Assembly: GCF_003075395.1 (NCBI RefSeq)
Contig: NZ_QDFV01000003.1
Location: forward strand, 372,685-436,684
Length of the DNA stretch: 64,000 bases
Direction of reading: 5' to 3'
Source: Microbacterium sp. TPD7012
Lineage (GTDB): Bacteria; Actinomycetota; Actinomycetes; Actinomycetales; Microbacteriaceae
Position numbers and translations under genes: made by a program
In this document: positions 27,054 through 38,879 of the stretch, one piece after another
Position numbering within the stretch: the first letter of the stretch is position 1
How the letters are laid out: every line of letters starts with the position of its first letter
The notes under the pieces: model-generated
Databases searched by the model: none
The model's input: only the letters and a program-made list of their open reading frames with translations
What the model was told of the DNA's origin: nothing

Positions 27054-27089
27054 AAGAACGGGCGCCCCCGCAAAGAGGCGCCCGTTCTT
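27054..27089. terminator. Bidirectional terminator between dehydrogenase gene and ilvC
   Basis: AAGAACGGGCGCC pairs perfectly with GGCGCCCGTTCTT around a 10-nt loop, with A-rich and T-rich flanks. It serves the two convergent genes. Confidence 0.85.
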
Positions 27090-27100
27090 CGTGGATCAGA

Positions 27101-28191
<1,091 letters not shown>

Positions 28192-28212
28192 CTTTGGGAT
28201 ATGTGATGTCTG

Positions 28213-28725
28213 TCAGCCGCGCAGGACGCGCTCGGTGATGCTCTTGCCACCGCGGCCGATCGCGAGAAGGCCCGACTGGGCGATCTCCTTGATGCCGAAG
28301 GGCTCGAGCGCCTTGAGCAGGGCCTCGACCTTGCCCTTGTCGCCCGTGACCTCGACCACGAGCGCGTCGGGCGCGTAGTCGACGACCGAGGCGCGGAACA
28401 GGTTCACGACCTCGATCACGTTGGAGCGCGAGGCGTTGTCGGTGCGCACCTTGACGAGCATGTGCTCGCGCTGCACCGACGAGGCGGGGTCCAGCTCCAC
28501 GATCTTGATGACGTTGATCAGCTTGTTGAGCTGCTTGGTCACCTGCTCGAGAGGAAGCTGCTCCTCCACGTCGACGACGACCGTGATCCGGGAGATCCCC
28601 GGAACCTCGGTCACGCCGACCGCGAGGGATTCGATGTTGAAGCTGCGACGGGCGAACAGCCCGGCGACACGGGTCAGAAGGCCGGGACGGTCTTCCACCA
28701 ACAGGCTCAGCACGTGGGTCGACAT
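28213..28725 (-). CDS. ilvN: Acetolactate synthase small (regulatory) subunit
   Basis: A 170-residue regulatory subunit that binds the large subunit IlvB and confers valine feedback inhibition. The N-terminal ACT domain is explicit: HVLSLLVEDRPGLLTRVAGLFARRSFNIESL. The C-terminal domain contains the KVEALLKALEPFGIKEIAQSG segment. It starts 3 nt after the ilvB stop, so the two subunits are made from one transcript. Confidence 0.96.
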   Translation of the reverse strand: MSTHVLSLLVEDRPGLLTRVAGLFARRSFNIESLAVGVTEVPGISRITVVVDVEEQLPLEQVTKQLNKLINVIKIVELDPASSVQREHMLVKVRTDNASRSNVIEVVNLFRASVVDYAPDALVVEVTGDKGKVEALLKALEPFGIKEIAQSGLLAIGRGGKSITERVLRG

Positions 28726-28728
28726 GGA

Positions 28729-30531
28729 TCAGTCCTCTTCGTCGAAGCTCGGCGCGTGGTCGCGCGCGTACTGGACATAGCTGTTGCTGACTCCCTGCGG
28801 GACCATCGGCCACACCATGGAGTCGGCGCTCACGACGAAGTCGATCACGACCGGACGGTCGTTGGTCTCGAGGGCGAGCTTGATGGCGGCATCCACCTCG
28901 TCCTCCTTCTCCACGCGGATCGCGAGGCAGCCGTACGCCTCGGCGAGCTTGACGAAATCGGGGATGCGGATGGTGCCGTGACCCGTGTTGAGGTCGGTGT
29001 TGGAGTGGCGACCGTCGTAGAACAGCGTCTGCCACTGCCGCACCATGCCCAGCGACGAGTTGTTGATGATCGCGACCTTGATCGGGATGTCGTTGATCGC
29101 GCAGGTCGCGAGCTCCTGATTGGTCATCTGGAAGCAGCCGTCGCCGTCGATCGCCCAGACCGGGCGGTGCGGTTCGGCGACCTTGGCGCCCATCGCGGCC
29201 GGAACCGCGTAGCCCATCGTTCCGGCGCCGCCGGAGTTCAGCCAGGCGTTGGGACGCTCGTACTTGATGAACTGCGCCGCCCACATCTGGTGCTGGCCCA
29301 CGCCCGACGCGTACACGCCCTCCGGTCCGGTGAGCTCGCCGATCCGCTGGATCACGTGCTGCGGTGCGAGGAGCCCGTCGGTCGGCGGGGTGTAGCCGAG
29401 AGGGAACTCGGTGCGCAGTCCGTCGAGGTACGACCACCACTCCTCGGTGTCGGGCTGGGAGCCCGCCGTCGCACCGCGGTAGGCGGCGTCGAGGTCGGTG
29501 AGCACATCGCGCACGTCGCCCACGATCGGCACGTCGGCCGTGCGGATCTTGGAGATCTCGGCCGGGTCGATGTCGACGTGGACGACCTTCGCGTGCGGAG
29601 CGAACAGCGCGGCCTTGCCGGTCACACGGTCGTCGAAGCGGGCGCCGAGCGAGATGAGCAGGTCGGCCTCCTGCAGCGCGAGCACCGCCGGGACCGTGCC
29701 GTGCATGCCGGGCATGCCGAGGTGCTGCGGGTGCGAGTCGGGGAAGGCGCCGCGCGCCATCAGGGTGGTGACCACGGGGGCGCCCGTCGTCTCGGCGAGT
29801 GCCAGGAGTTCGGCCGACGCGCGTCCGCGGATCACTCCGCCGCCGACGTACAGCACCGGCTTCTTGGCCTCGGCGAGCAGCGCGGCCGCGGCCTGGATCT
29901 GCTTGCCGTGGGCCTTGGTCACCGGGCGGTAGCCGGGGAGGTCGACCTTGGGCGGCCAGACGAACGGCGCCATGGCCTGCTGCGCGTCCTTCGTGATGTC
30001 GACGAGCACGGGGCCGGGGCGGCCGGTCGAGGCGATCTCGTAGGCGGCGGCCAGCGCACCGGGGATATCGGCCGCGTCCTTCACGAGGAAGGAGTGCTTC
30101 GTCACCGGCATCGTGATGCCGACGATGTCGGCCTCCTGGAACGCGTCGGTCCCCATCAGCGTCGAGAACACCTGACCGGTGATCGCGAGCAGCGGGACGG
30201 AGTCCATGTAGGCGTCGGCGATCGCCGTGACGAGGTTCGTGGCTCCGGGGCCCGACGTCGCGATGCAGACGCCGACCTTGCCGGACGCCGAAGCGTATCC
30301 CTCGGCCGCGTGGCCGGCACCCTGCTCGTGGCGCACGAGGATGTGGCGGAGCTCGGACGCGTCCATCAGCGGGTCGTAGACGGGGAGGATCGCACCTCCG
30401 GGGATGCCGAAGACGTCTTTGATCCCGAGCATCTCGAGCGAGCGGACGACAGCTTCGGCGCCGGAGATCTCCGGCGCTGAAGCCTGGCGGGCGGGCGGCC
30501 TCGGCACGGCCGAGACGGAGTCAGCAGTCAT
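28729..30531 (-). CDS. ilvB: Acetolactate synthase large subunit
   Basis: A 600-residue ThDP-dependent enzyme forming acetolactate or acetohydroxybutyrate. The catalytic Glu is E69 in [15 protein letters not shown]. The ThDP/Mg motif runs from [14 protein letters not shown] to [15 protein letters not shown]-binding middle-domain sequences ([11 protein letters not shown]) are intact. The N-terminus has a ~20-residue Pro-rich extension. No leader peptide or attenuator is seen in the 72-nt gap after ilvD, which instead holds a REP-like palindrome. Confidence 0.97.
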   Translation of the reverse strand: MTADSVSAVPRPPARQASAPEISGAEAVVRSLEMLGIKDVFGIPGGAILPVYDPLMDASELRHILVRHEQGAGHAAEGYASASGKVGVCIATSGPGATNLVTAIADAYMDSVPLLAITGQVFSTLMGTDAFQEADIVGITMPVTKHSFLVKDAADIPGALAAAYEIASTGRPGPVLVDITKDAQQAMAPFVWPPKVDLPGYRPVTKAHGKQIQAAAALLAEAKKPVLYVGGGVIRGRASAELLALAETTGAPVVTTLMARGAFPDSHPQHLGMPGMHGTVPAVLALQEADLLISLGARFDDRVTGKAALFAPHAKVVHVDIDPAEISKIRTADVPIVGDVRDVLTDLDAAYRGATAGSQPDTEEWWSYLDGLRTEFPLGYTPPTDGLLAPQHVIQRIGELTGPEGVYASGVGQHQMWAAQFIKYERPNAWLNSGGAGTMGYAVPAAMGAKVAEPHRPVWAIDGDGCFQMTNQELATCAINDIPIKVAIINNSSLGMVRQWQTLFYDGRHSNTDLNTGHGTIRIPDFVKLAEAYGCLAIRVEKEDEVDAAIKLALETNDRPVVIDFVVSADSMVWPMVPQGVSNSYVQYARDHAPSFDEED

Positions 30532-30563
30532 GACATTCCTTCTGGTGATCTGAAGAGGAATCC

Positions 30564-30587
30564 GGTCCTTCGACGGGCTCAGGAACC
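30564..30587. repeat. REP-like element in the ilvD-ilvB gap
   Basis: Imperfect palindrome whose arms are GGTCCTTCGAC and GGCTCAGGAACC. It matches a dispersed intergenic motif (CTTCGAC-GGCTCAGG core) that I know from many actinobacterial genomes. It lies in the gap before ilvB, mirroring the different palindrome before ilvC. Confidence 0.6.
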
Positions 30588-30603
30588 CATCGAACGAATC
30601 GGA

Positions 30604-32322
30604 TCAACCGGTGGTCGCTCCCTCGGCGGCGGACCGCACGAGGCGCGAGTACTTGGCGAGAACGCCTCGGGTGTAGCGCGGGGGAAGCGGCTCCCAGCCA
30701 GAGCGGCGGGAGGCGAGCTCAGCGTCGTCGACGAGTAGGTCGAGAGAGCGAGCTGCGATATCGACCCGTATCAGATCACCATCGCGCACGAAGGCGATCG
30801 GACCTGCGTCCACCGCTTCGGGTGCTATGTGGCCGATGCACAGGCCGGTTGTGCCGCCTGAGAATCGTCCGTCTGTCAAGAGTAGTACATCTTTTCCGAG
30901 GCCAGCGCCCTTGATGGCCGCGGTGATGGCCAGCATCTCCCGCATGCCGGGACCGCCCTTGGGTCCTTCGTAGCGGATGACGATGACGGTTCCCGGTTCG
31001 ATCTCGCCCTCGGCGACGGCATCCATCGCCGCGCGCTCGCGCTCGAACACCCGCGCCGGTCCCTCGAAGACCGCGGCATCGAAGCCGGCCGTCTTGACGA
31101 CCGCGCCCTCGGGAGCGAGCGAGCCGTGCAGGATCGTCAGACCGCCGGTGGCGTGGATCGGGTTGGCGAACGTGTGGATCACGGTGCCGTCGATCGGCTG
31201 CGGATCGAGCTCGGCGAGGTTCTCGGCAAGCGTCTTGCCCGTCACGGTGAGCGCGTCGCCGTGCAGCAGGCCTTCGTCGAGCATGGCCTTCATGATCACC
31301 GGGATGCCGCCGTGGCGGTCGACGTCGTTCATGACGTACTTGCCGAACGGCTTCATGTCGGCGACGTGCGGCACCTTGTCGCCGATGCGGTTGAAGTCGT
31401 GCAGGTTCAGGTCGACATCCGCCTCGCGGGCGATCGCGAGCAGGTGCAGCACGACGTTGGTCGAGCCGCCGAGCGCCATCGCCAGTGCGATCGCGTTCTC
31501 GAAGGCTTCCTTGGTGAGGATGTCGCGGGTGGTGATGCCCTGACGGAGCAGGTTGACCACGGCCTCGCCGGAGCGGTGCGCGTAGTAGTCCCGGCGCCGG
31601 TCGGCCGCGGGCGGTGCGGCGGAACCGGGGAGGCTGAGGCCGAGAGCCTCGGCGACGGACGCCATGGTGTTCGCGGTGTACATGCCGCCGCAGGCGCCTT
31701 CACCCGGGGCGATGGCACACTCGATGCGCTTCAGATCCTCTTCGCTCATGAGACCGGCTCGGCACGCGCCGACCGCCTCGAACGAGTCGATGATGGTGAC
31801 GTCCTTCTCGGTGCCGTCCGACAGCTTCACCCATCCGGGGGCGATGGAGCCCGCGTACAGGAACACGCTCGAGAGATCGAGGCGGGCGCTGGCCATGAGC
31901 ATGCCCGGGATCGACTTGTCGCAGCCGGCGAGCAGCACGGAACCGTCGAGGCGCTCGGCCATCATCACGGTCTCGACCGAGTCGGCGATGACCTCGCGCG
32001 AGACGAGCGAGAAGTGCATCCCCTCGTGGCCCATCGAGATGCCGTCCGAGACCGAGATCGTGCCGAACTGCAGCGGGTACCCGCCGCCCGAGTGCACGCC
32101 CTCCTTCGCGCCCTGGGCGAGCCGGTCGAGGCTCAGGTTGCAGGGCGTGATCTCGTTCCAGCTGGAGGCGATGCCGATCTGCGGCTTCTCCCAGTCGGCG
32201 TCGCCCATGCCGACGGCACGGAGCATGCCACGGGAGGTCGTCGCCTCGATGCCGTCGGTGACGACGCGGCTGCGGGGCTTGATGTCGATGGACGCGCGGG
32301 GATCAGGATCGAGCGAGGACAT
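30604..32322 (-). CDS. ilvD: Dihydroxy-acid dehydratase
   Basis: A 572-residue Fe-S dehydratase giving the 2-oxo acid precursors of Val and Ile. The three cluster cysteines are C61 (ITPCNLS), C134 (GCDKSIPG) and C211 ([12 protein letters not shown]), consistent with the [2Fe-2S] actinobacterial class. [17 protein letters not shown] is the usual C-terminal signature. It begins only 9 nt after the otsB stop, so ilv genes may also be read from the trehalose transcript. Confidence 0.97.
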   Translation of the reverse strand: MSSLDPDPRASIDIKPRSRVVTDGIEATTSRGMLRAVGMGDADWEKPQIGIASSWNEITPCNLSLDRLAQGAKEGVHSGGGYPLQFGTISVSDGISMGHEGMHFSLVSREVIADSVETVMMAERLDGSVLLAGCDKSIPGMLMASARLDLSSVFLYAGSIAPGWVKLSDGTEKDVTIIDSFEAVGACRAGLMSEEDLKRIECAIAPGEGACGGMYTANTMASVAEALGLSLPGSAAPPAADRRRDYYAHRSGEAVVNLLRQGITTRDILTKEAFENAIALAMALGGSTNVVLHLLAIAREADVDLNLHDFNRIGDKVPHVADMKPFGKYVMNDVDRHGGIPVIMKAMLDEGLLHGDALTVTGKTLAENLAELDPQPIDGTVIHTFANPIHATGGLTILHGSLAPEGAVVKTAGFDAAVFEGPARVFERERAAMDAVAEGEIEPGTVIVIRYEGPKGGPGMREMLAITAAIKGAGLGKDVLLLTDGRFSGGTTGLCIGHIAPEAVDAGPIAFVRDGDLIRVDIAARSLDLLVDDAELASRRSGWEPLPPRYTRGVLAKYSRLVRSAAEGATTG

Positions 32323-32331
32323 GACGGAAGT

Positions 32332-33129
32332 CTATTCCCGCCGCGCGGAGCGCTCGTCCGCGAGGGCCTCCAGAAGCCGGCCCATCTCTTGTGGGTTCTC
32401 CACACGCAGGATCGCGGCGCTCTCCCCCGGTCCCACACGCACGCCGAGATCGCCGTCCTGCAGCACGCCGATGGCATCCTCGTCGGTCACGTCGTCGCCC
32501 GCGAACAGGATGCCGGTGGCGTCGAAGCGCTCGCGCAGGGCGGCGACCGCGGCATCCTTCCCCTCGGTGCGCGACGAGAACTCCAGCACACGGTGTCCCG
32601 CGCGACGGCGCCAGTGCGGGAACCGCTCGGCGACGAGAGCGTCGATCTCCGCGAAGACGCGCTCCTCCGTCTCGCGGTCCGCGCGTCGGGTGTGCACGCC
32701 CATCCCGAACGTCTTGGGCTCGAACTCGGCCCCCTCGTAGCGCTCGATGATGGGCTTGGCCGCCGCCCACAGCTCCTCGCGCGCGCCGTCCTCGGTCGCC
32801 TCACCCGTCGACGCGGCTTCGCCCTCGCCCGGGAACCAGTACTGGGCGCCGTGCGACCCGGCCAGCGCGATGACGGAGTCGTCGTCGTGCTCGGTGATCA
32901 CCCGGAGGTCGTGCATGCTGCGTCCGGAGACATAGGCGACCACGGTGTCGGGCAGGGCGGCGAGTCTGGCCACCTGCGTCGCGACCTCGGGGAGTGCCCG
33001 TGCCGCCATGGGATCGGGCACGAGGGGCGACGCGGTGCCGTCGAAGTCGAGGGCGACCACCAGACGGGGCGTCGCGGCGAGGGCCGACAGGTCGGCGTCG
33101 GGGGCTCCGGGGGTCCAGGCGCGGGTCAC
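32332..33129 (-). CDS. otsB: Trehalose-6-phosphate phosphatase
   Basis: A 265-residue HAD-superfamily phosphatase that dephosphorylates trehalose 6-phosphate. The nucleophile motif is DFDGT within [23 protein letters not shown] and [12 protein letters not shown] supply motifs II and IV. I favour GTG 33129, preceded by GGAGAG, over ATG 33165, which would overlap otsA and lacks a ribosome site. It is encoded directly after otsA. Confidence 0.9.
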   Translation of the reverse strand: MTRAWTPGAPDADLSALAATPRLVVALDFDGTASPLVPDPMAARALPEVATQVARLAALPDTVVAYVSGRSMHDLRVITEHDDDSVIALAGSHGAQYWFPGEGEAASTGEATEDGAREELWAAAKPIIERYEGAEFEPKTFGMGVHTRRADRETEERVFAEIDALVAERFPHWRRRAGHRVLEFSSRTEGKDAAVAALRERFDATGILFAGDDVTDEDAIGVLQDGDLGVRVGPGESAAILRVENPQEMGRLLEALADERSARRE

Positions 33130-33154
33130 GTGCTCTCCGTTCGAGGTCAGGGTG

Positions 33155-34585
33155 TCAGCGTGCATCGCGCGCTGCGGTGAGGGCCGACAGGAAGGAGTCG
33201 GACCAGGCGTTCACATCGTGGTCGAGCACGCGGCGGCGCATCGACCGCATCCGCCGGGACTGCTCGCGCGGAGGCATCTCGACGGCGCGCATGATCGCCT
33301 CCTTGAGGCCCTCGATGTCATGCGGGTTCACCAGGATCGCGCTGCCCAGTTCGTCGGCGGCCCCGGCGAACTCGCTCAGCACGAGCGCGCCTCGGTTGTC
33401 GGTGCGGGTGGCGACGTACTCCTTCGCCACGAGGTTCATGCCGTCGCGCAGCGCGGTCACGAGCATCACATCGGCGGCGAGGTAGAGGGCGACCATCTCC
33501 TCGCGCGGGAAACCCTGGTGCAGGTACCGGATGGCGGTGTGCCCCATGGTGTCGGTGTCGCCGTTGATGCGGCTGACGGCGAGCTCGATCTCGTCGCGCA
33601 GGTTGGCGTAGGCGTCGACGCGCTCACGGCTCGGGCTCGCCACCTGCACGAGGGTGACGTCCTCGACCGAGAGCTGACCGGACGCCAGCAGCTCGCCGTA
33701 CGCCTTGACGCGGTGGCCGATGCCCTTCGTGTAGTCGAGGCGATCGACACCGAGCAGGATCCGCTTCGGATTGCCCAGGCTCTCCCTGATCTCGGCGGCA
33801 CGGGCCTGGATGTCGGGGCGCGCGGCGAGTTCCAGGTACGGCACCGTGTCGATCGAGATCGGGAAGGCCTTCACCAGAGCGCGATGCGACTCTCCCCTGT
33901 CGTCGACCTCGCCGTTGCCCGACGGCACCGTGACGGTCGAGGACTTGATCTCGTACTTCAGCCGTCGCCGGATCGCGTTGAGGAAGTTGGTGGCGTCGGT
34001 GGCACGCTGGAAGCCGATCACGTCGGCGCCCAGGAGTCCCCGCAGCACCTGTCCCCGCCACGGCAGCTGGGCGTAGAGCCCGTGCGTGGGGAACGGGATG
34101 TGGTGGAAGTACCCGATGGTCACGTCGGGGCGCAGCGCCCGGACCATCTGCGGGACGAGCTGCAGCTGGTAGTCGTGCACCCACACCGTCCCGTCCTGCG
34201 CCACGGCGGCTGCCGCGGCGTCGGCGAAGCGGCGGTTCACGGCGACGTAGGCGTCCCACCACTCGCGGTGGTACTGGGGCGGCGCGATGACGTCGTGGTA
34301 GAGCGGCCAGATCGTGTCGTTGGAGAAGCCCTCGTAGTACTCGGCGATCTCCTGCTCGCTCAGCGCGATCGGGATCAGCCGGAGGCCGCCGGACGTGAAC
34401 GGCTTGAGCTCGAGATCAGCCTGCCCGGGCCAGCCGACCCAGGCGCCGTTGACGCCCTGCATCACGGGCTCGAGAGCGGCGACCAGACCGCCGGGAGACG
34501 TACGCCACACCTCTTCGCCATCGGGACCGGGGACACGGTCGACGGGAAGCCTGTTGGCGACCACGACGAAATCTGCGGCGGCCAT
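33155..34585 (-). CDS. otsA: Trehalose-6-phosphate synthase
   Basis: A 476-residue GT20 glycosyltransferase joining glucose 6-phosphate with a nucleotide-activated glucose. Family blocks are VVVANRLPV, the early SPGGLVAALEPV, WVHDYQLQLVPQMVR, GVDRLDYTKGIGHR and ALRDGMNLVAKEYVA. With otsB it makes trehalose for osmotic and desiccation tolerance. An MFS gene lies 71 nt upstream on the same strand. Confidence 0.96.
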   Translation of the reverse strand: MAAADFVVVANRLPVDRVPGPDGEEVWRTSPGGLVAALEPVMQGVNGAWVGWPGQADLELKPFTSGGLRLIPIALSEQEIAEYYEGFSNDTIWPLYHDVIAPPQYHREWWDAYVAVNRRFADAAAAAVAQDGTVWVHDYQLQLVPQMVRALRPDVTIGYFHHIPFPTHGLYAQLPWRGQVLRGLLGADVIGFQRATDATNFLNAIRRRLKYEIKSSTVTVPSGNGEVDDRGESHRALVKAFPISIDTVPYLELAARPDIQARAAEIRESLGNPKRILLGVDRLDYTKGIGHRVKAYGELLASGQLSVEDVTLVQVASPSRERVDAYANLRDEIELAVSRINGDTDTMGHTAIRYLHQGFPREEMVALYLAADVMLVTALRDGMNLVAKEYVATRTDNRGALVLSEFAGAADELGSAILVNPHDIEGLKEAIMRAVEMPPREQSRRMRSMRRRVLDHDVNAWSDSFLSALTAARDAR

Positions 34586-34656
34586 GCGGACTCCTCACGA
34601 CAGGGGAACGGATGTCCCCAGGCTACCGAGGTTGCGAGGCTGCTTCCGCCACGGCG

Positions 34657-35922
34657 TCAGGCGGCGACGCGCACGGCACGCGGCGTCGTGCGACTGAGGA
34701 ACCAGTTGGCGAGTCCGGCGGCGAACACGAGGGCCGCCGCGATCATCGGGATCAGCAGGGCCGGGGCCGTGCCGACCCCCTCGGCGATCTCCCCGGTCGT
34801 CGCGGCACCCAGGGACTGCCCCACGACGACCCCGGAGCCGAGCATCGTCATGACGGTCGCCGAGCGGCCGAGCGGGCTGCGGGCGGCGCCGAAGCTGTAT
34901 TGGGTGACGAGTGTCGGTCCGATGCCGATCCCCATGATGGCGAGCGCGACCATCATCGTGCCCGGCGAATCCACGAACACGAGCAGCACGGTGCCGGCGA
35001 GCAGGATGCCGGAGAACACCAGCCACCGCGCGCGCAGGGTGAACGCGGGCGGCAGCCAGGCGACGCCGAGCGCGAGGATCGCGGAGCCGACGCCCATCAC
35101 GCCGTACAGGAGTCCGGCCTGCTCCGGCGCGCCGCGGTCGGCCATGAAGGACGTGAGCGCGGTCAGCATCGCGCCGAAGAAGACCCCCACTCCGAGGATG
35201 CCGAGCACGACGATGAGGAGCTGCGGACGGAAGAGCTCCGAGACGGCGGACGGCGCCTTGCCGTCGGCGTCGCGCTCCTGCGAGACGTGGCGGCCGCTCG
35301 GATGCAGGGCGAACGCGCCGACGAACAGCACGGTGAGGGCCGCGGCTCCGGCCAGGGGCGCCCAGGGCGCGAGCGCCGAGGCGAGGACGCCGACAAGGAA
35401 GGGCCCGAAGACGAAGACGGTCTCGTCCGCCGCGGACTCGTAGGCCATCGTGCCGGAGAGGGTGCGCGCCTGCCGGGCATCCGGCATCCGCTCGCGGATG
35501 ATCGTGACCAGACGTGAGCGGGACAGCGGCGCGACCTGCGGTGCCGTCGCGCCGATGCCCGCCGCCGCCAACAGCACGAAGCCGTCCGCCGCGCTGCCGT
35601 AGACGACCAGGGTGAAGACCACGAGCATCGCGCCGTTCGCCAGCGCGAGCGCGAGGAGCACGCCGCGCTGCCCCCAGCGGTCGGCCGCCGCTCCGAGCAG
35701 CGGGCCGAAGCACGCCGTCCCGAGCCCCACGGCGGCGGAGGTGAGCCCGCCGAGCGAGAGCGACCCCCGCGCCGAGACGACGACGGTGAGCACCCCGACG
35801 ACCATCATCGCGAACGGCAGTCGCGCGATGAAGGCGATCAGGAAGTACGGGAGCCCTGCCAGGCGGAAGAGGCTGGGCTCGTCGGAACGGAGCGTCGTGG
35901 TGTGCGGTGATGCGTGTGTCAT
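34657..35922 (-). CDS. MFS transporter
   Basis: A 421-residue major facilitator with about 12 helices. The loop motif GAAADRWGQRGVLLALAL follows helix 2, and the N-terminal cytosolic tail is MTHASPHTTTLRSDEPSLFRLAG. The start at 35922 is chosen because the coding signal begins there; a longer frame to 36111 is probably non-coding. The substrate is unknown. It is divergent from the aminotransferase gene across about 220 bp in which I find no operator-like palindrome. Confidence 0.85.
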   Translation of the reverse strand: MTHASPHTTTLRSDEPSLFRLAGLPYFLIAFIARLPFAMMVVGVLTVVVSARGSLSLGGLTSAAVGLGTACFGPLLGAAADRWGQRGVLLALALANGAMLVVFTLVVYGSAADGFVLLAAAGIGATAPQVAPLSRSRLVTIIRERMPDARQARTLSGTMAYESAADETVFVFGPFLVGVLASALAPWAPLAGAAALTVLFVGAFALHPSGRHVSQERDADGKAPSAVSELFRPQLLIVVLGILGVGVFFGAMLTALTSFMADRGAPEQAGLLYGVMGVGSAILALGVAWLPPAFTLRARWLVFSGILLAGTVLLVFVDSPGTMMVALAIMGIGIGPTLVTQYSFGAARSPLGRSATVMTMLGSGVVVGQSLGAATTGEIAEGVGTAPALLIPMIAAALVFAAGLANWFLSRTTPRAVRVAA

Positions 35923-36141
35923 GGCTCTCGCGCGTCGATGACGCGATGTCGGGTGCCGCCGCTGTCCGCGGGAATGCCCGCGGCCGGTAGTTACACGGTC
36001 TGTGCGGCCGCGGACGAGCCGCGACACCCCCATGGTATCGGGTCGCACTGGACAGCGGCAGGGAGGGCACGGACTCCGCGGCACGCGGGGCACCGCTAGT
36101 CTGGTCGACACTCCGTCGCACTCCCCTTCCAGGAGGAACCG

Positions 36142-37347
36142 TTGTCCGCTGCCCCGCAGACCTCCATGCCCACCCGTGCGCTCCCGGACCGCTCGCAGCG
36201 CGCGGGTTCCGCGAAGACCTCACCGGTGCGCGACCTGCTCGCGCTCACCGAGCGTCCCGAGGTCATCTCCTTCGCGGGCGGACTGCCGGCCCCCGAGCTC
36301 TTCGACCTCGACGGGATCCGCGCGTCCTTCGACGCCGTGCTGTCGTCACCCGCAGTCCTCCAGTACTCGACCTCGGAAGGCAGCACCGCTCTCCGCGAGG
36401 AGGTCGCCCGGCGCTACACCGAGGACGGCCTGGAGACCGCGGCATCCGATCTGATCGTCACCACCGGGTCGCAGCAGGGGCTCGGGCTGCTCGCGACCTC
36501 GCTGATCGACCCGGGAGACACGATCCTCGTCGAGGAGCCGTGCTACCTCGCGGCGCTGCAGACCTTCGCTCTCGCCGGGGCGCGTGTCGTCGGCGTCCCC
36601 TACGCCGGCGACCGCCTCGACCTCGACGCCCTGGAGCGTCTCGCCGCCGACACGGCGCCGAAGTTCTTCTACACCGTGCCGACGTTCCAGAACCCCACCG
36701 GTCGCACTCACGATCGGGAGGCGCGGGTGCGGATCGCCGAGATCGCGCAGCGGCACGGCATCCGGATCATCGAGGACGAGCCGTACCGTCAACTCCGCTA
36801 CTCCGGTGATGCGCTGCCGTCTCTGGCGGCGTTCGCACCCGACCACGTCCTGAGCCTCGGCAGCTTCTCGAAGGTGATCGCCCCGGGGCTCAGGATCGGA
36901 TGGATCCGCACGACCCCGGATGTGCGCCCGACGGTCACGATCGCGAAGCAGGCGGCAGATCTGCACACGTCGACGATCGATCAGGCCGCCGCGGCGCACT
37001 ACCTCCTCTCCGGACGGGGAGAGCCGGCGCTCGACCGCATCCGCTCCGCCTACGCGGAGCGACGGAACGCCATGCTCGATGCGCTTCCCGACGTCCTTCC
37101 CTCCGGAAGCGAGTGGAACAGGCCGGACGGCGGCATGTTCGTGTGGGTGCGCCTGCCGGAGGGGATGGATGCCGCGGCCTCGCTCGGCGCCGCCCTCGCG
37201 CAGGACGTCGCCTACGTCCCCGGGGCGTCGTTCTTCTCCGGGACTCCCGATGTGCGCACTCTCCGCCTCTCCTTCACCACCTACCCTCCTGCCAGCATCA
37301 GGGAGGGGTTGTCAAGGCTCGGGACGGCCTGGGCGGCGGGCGGGTAG
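36142..37347 (+). CDS. PLP-dependent class I/II aminotransferase (LysN/Aro8-like)
   Basis: A 401-residue fold-type I aminotransferase. The PLP lysine is K244 in SLGSFSKVIAPGLRIGW. N184 in FQNPTG and the EDEPYRQLRY block (D212, Y215) hold the cofactor. The N-terminal ISFAGGLPAPELFDLD is typical of the 2-aminoadipate/aromatic transaminase group that shares its fold with MocR regulators, but there is no DNA-binding domain. The start is a rare TTG, clearly supported by AGGAGG 7 nt before it. The amino donor is unknown. Confidence 0.88.
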   Translation: MSAAPQTSMPTRALPDRSQRAGSAKTSPVRDLLALTERPEVISFAGGLPAPELFDLDGIRASFDAVLSSPAVLQYSTSEGSTALREEVARRYTEDGLETAASDLIVTTGSQQGLGLLATSLIDPGDTILVEEPCYLAALQTFALAGARVVGVPYAGDRLDLDALERLAADTAPKFFYTVPTFQNPTGRTHDREARVRIAEIAQRHGIRIIEDEPYRQLRYSGDALPSLAAFAPDHVLSLGSFSKVIAPGLRIGWIRTTPDVRPTVTIAKQAADLHTSTIDQAAAAHYLLSGRGEPALDRIRSAYAERRNAMLDALPDVLPSGSEWNRPDGGMFVWVRLPEGMDAAASLGAALAQDVAYVPGASFFSGTPDVRTLRLSFTTYPPASIREGLSRLGTAWAAGG

Positions 37348-37356
37348 CGTAGGAGC

Positions 37357-37656
37357 ATGCGCTACCTCTTCAGCACAGGACTCGTCGCCGCGATCTCCGC
37401 GGGGATCTCGCTGCTGCGCGGCACCCGCCAGGAACCCATCACCTGGCGTGCCGCCCTGTCGTGGGTGAGCTGGGGCATCACCATGGCGCTCGCAGTCGGA
37501 GCGGTCGTCGACATGAATCGCGAACGTCGCGGCGTGCTCGTCGACGCGGACTCCCCGCAGTCGGTCAAGAAGTCGAAGAAGGCGCAGCGCCTGCAGTTCC
37601 GCTCGCAGAAGGCACTCGCCGACGCGCAGGACCACGCCAAGGACCGTCGCAGCTGA
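37357..37656 (+). CDS. Small membrane protein with basic tail
   Basis: A 99-residue protein of unknown function. Two short hydrophobic segments lie near 4-20 and 32-52 (WVSWGITMALAVGAVV). The C-terminal half is highly charged (KKSKKAQRLQ) and probably cytosolic. TAGGAGC precedes the ATG. It starts 9 nt after the aminotransferase stop and is probably cotranscribed. It converges with the thiolase gene. Confidence 0.7.
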   Translation: MRYLFSTGLVAAISAGISLLRGTRQEPITWRAALSWVSWGITMALAVGAVVDMNRERRGVLVDADSPQSVKKSKKAQRLQFRSQKALADAQDHAKDRRS

Positions 37657-37679
37657 GACGACCCTTGGCGCACTCCGCT

Positions 37680-38879
37680 CTAGCGTGTGAGGATGAGCGC
37701 CTCGCCCTGACCCCCGCCGCCGCACAGCCCGACGGCTGCGGTTCCGCCGCCTCGACGGGCCAGCTCATGGGCCAGGTGCACCACGAGCCTGTTGCCCGAA
37801 GCGCCGATCGGGTGTCCGATCGCGATGCCGCCGCCGTGGATGTTGACGATCTCGCTGTCCAGCCCGAGCTCGACCTGTGAGCGGGCGACCACAGCGCCGA
37901 ACGCCTCGTTGATCTCGACGAGATCGAGGTCTGCGGGTGAGATCCCCTGCTTCTCACAAGCCCGCTCGATCGCACGAGCCGGCTGAGCCTGCAGCGAGTT
38001 GTCGGGGCCGGCCGTCTGTCCGCTCGCGCCGACGGTCACGAGCACCGGCCAGCCCTTGGACTGGGCGACCCTGCGAGACGTGACGATGACGGCGGATGCA
38101 CCGTCCGAGATCTGCGAGGAGTTCCCCGCGGTGATCGAGCCGCCTTCGGCGAACGCCGCACGCAGACCGGCGAGCGTCTCGACGGTGGTCTCCGGGCGGA
38201 CGCCCTCATCCTTCGTCACCAGAAGCGGCTCGCCTCTGCGCTGCGGCACCGAGACGGTCACCAGCTCGGCGTCGAAAGCACCGGCCTCCTGCGCGGCGGC
38301 CGCGCGCTGATGCGAGAGCGCGGCGACGGCATCCTGCGCCTCGCGCGTCAGCTCGTACCGCGCGTTGTGCCGCTCGGTCGACGCGCCCATGCTCTCGCGG
38401 TCGTAGGCATCCGTCAGCCCGTCGTAGGCCATGTGGTCGAGCACCTCGACGCTGCCGTAGGTCCACCCGTCGCGGGAGCCCATCAGCAGGTGCGGGGCAC
38501 GTGTCATCGACTCCATGCCCGCCGCCACGACGACCTCCGCGTCGCCCGTGCGGATCATCCGCCCGGCGTCGATGATCGCGGTCAGTCCCGAGAGGCAGAC
38601 CTTGTTCACCGAGTGCGCCGGCACGTCCCAGCCGATCCCGGCGCCGATCGCTGCCTGACGGGCGGCGTTCTGCCCCGACCCCGCGGCGAGCACCTGGCCG
38701 ACGATGACCGCATCGATTTCGGCCGGATCGACGGACCCCTGCTCCAGTGCGCCGCGGATGGCGAAGGCGCCGAGCTGCGGCGCCGTGAAGGCGGCCAGCT
38801 GCCCCTTGAGGCGTCCCTGCGGGGTGCGCGCTGCGGCGACGATGACGATGTCGTCCTCCGCCCCGTTGCGTTCAGCCAT
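37680..38879 (-). CDS. Acetyl-CoA C-acetyltransferase (thiolase)
   Basis: A 399-residue degradative thiolase. The acyl-accepting Cys is C95 in VNKVCLSGL, with H356 in GHPIGASG and C386 in CGGGGQG completing the site. The VNKVCLSGL form is closer to acetoacetyl-CoA thiolases than to 3-oxoadipyl-CoA thiolases. It overlaps scoB by 8 nt, so with the CoA-transferase it should turn acetoacetate into two acetyl-CoA. A role in the beta-ketoadipate pathway is less likely but not excluded. Confidence 0.9.
   Translation of the reverse strand: MAERNGAEDDIVIVAAARTPQGRLKGQLAAFTAPQLGAFAIRGALEQGSVDPAEIDAVIVGQVLAAGSGQNAARQAAIGAGIGWDVPAHSVNKVCLSGLTAIIDAGRMIRTGDAEVVVAAGMESMTRAPHLLMGSRDGWTYGSVEVLDHMAYDGLTDAYDRESMGASTERHNARYELTREAQDAVAALSHQRAAAAQEAGAFDAELVTVSVPQRRGEPLLVTKDEGVRPETTVETLAGLRAAFAEGGSITAGNSSQISDGASAVIVTSRRVAQSKGWPVLVTVGASGQTAGPDNSLQAQPARAIERACEKQGISPADLDLVEINEAFGAVVARSQVELGLDSEIVNIHGGGIAIGHPIGASGNRLVVHLAHELARRGGGTAAVGLCGGGGQGEALILTR

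Noticed and set aside
28462..30480. A ~670-codon open frame antisense to ilvB and ilvN
   Set aside because: There are no domains and the residue usage is biased; ilvB and ilvN are fully supported.
30532..30603. Attenuator or T-box before ilvB
   Set aside because: No leader peptide with Val/Leu/Ile codons, no antiterminator pair and no T-box core is present; only a REP-like palindrome.
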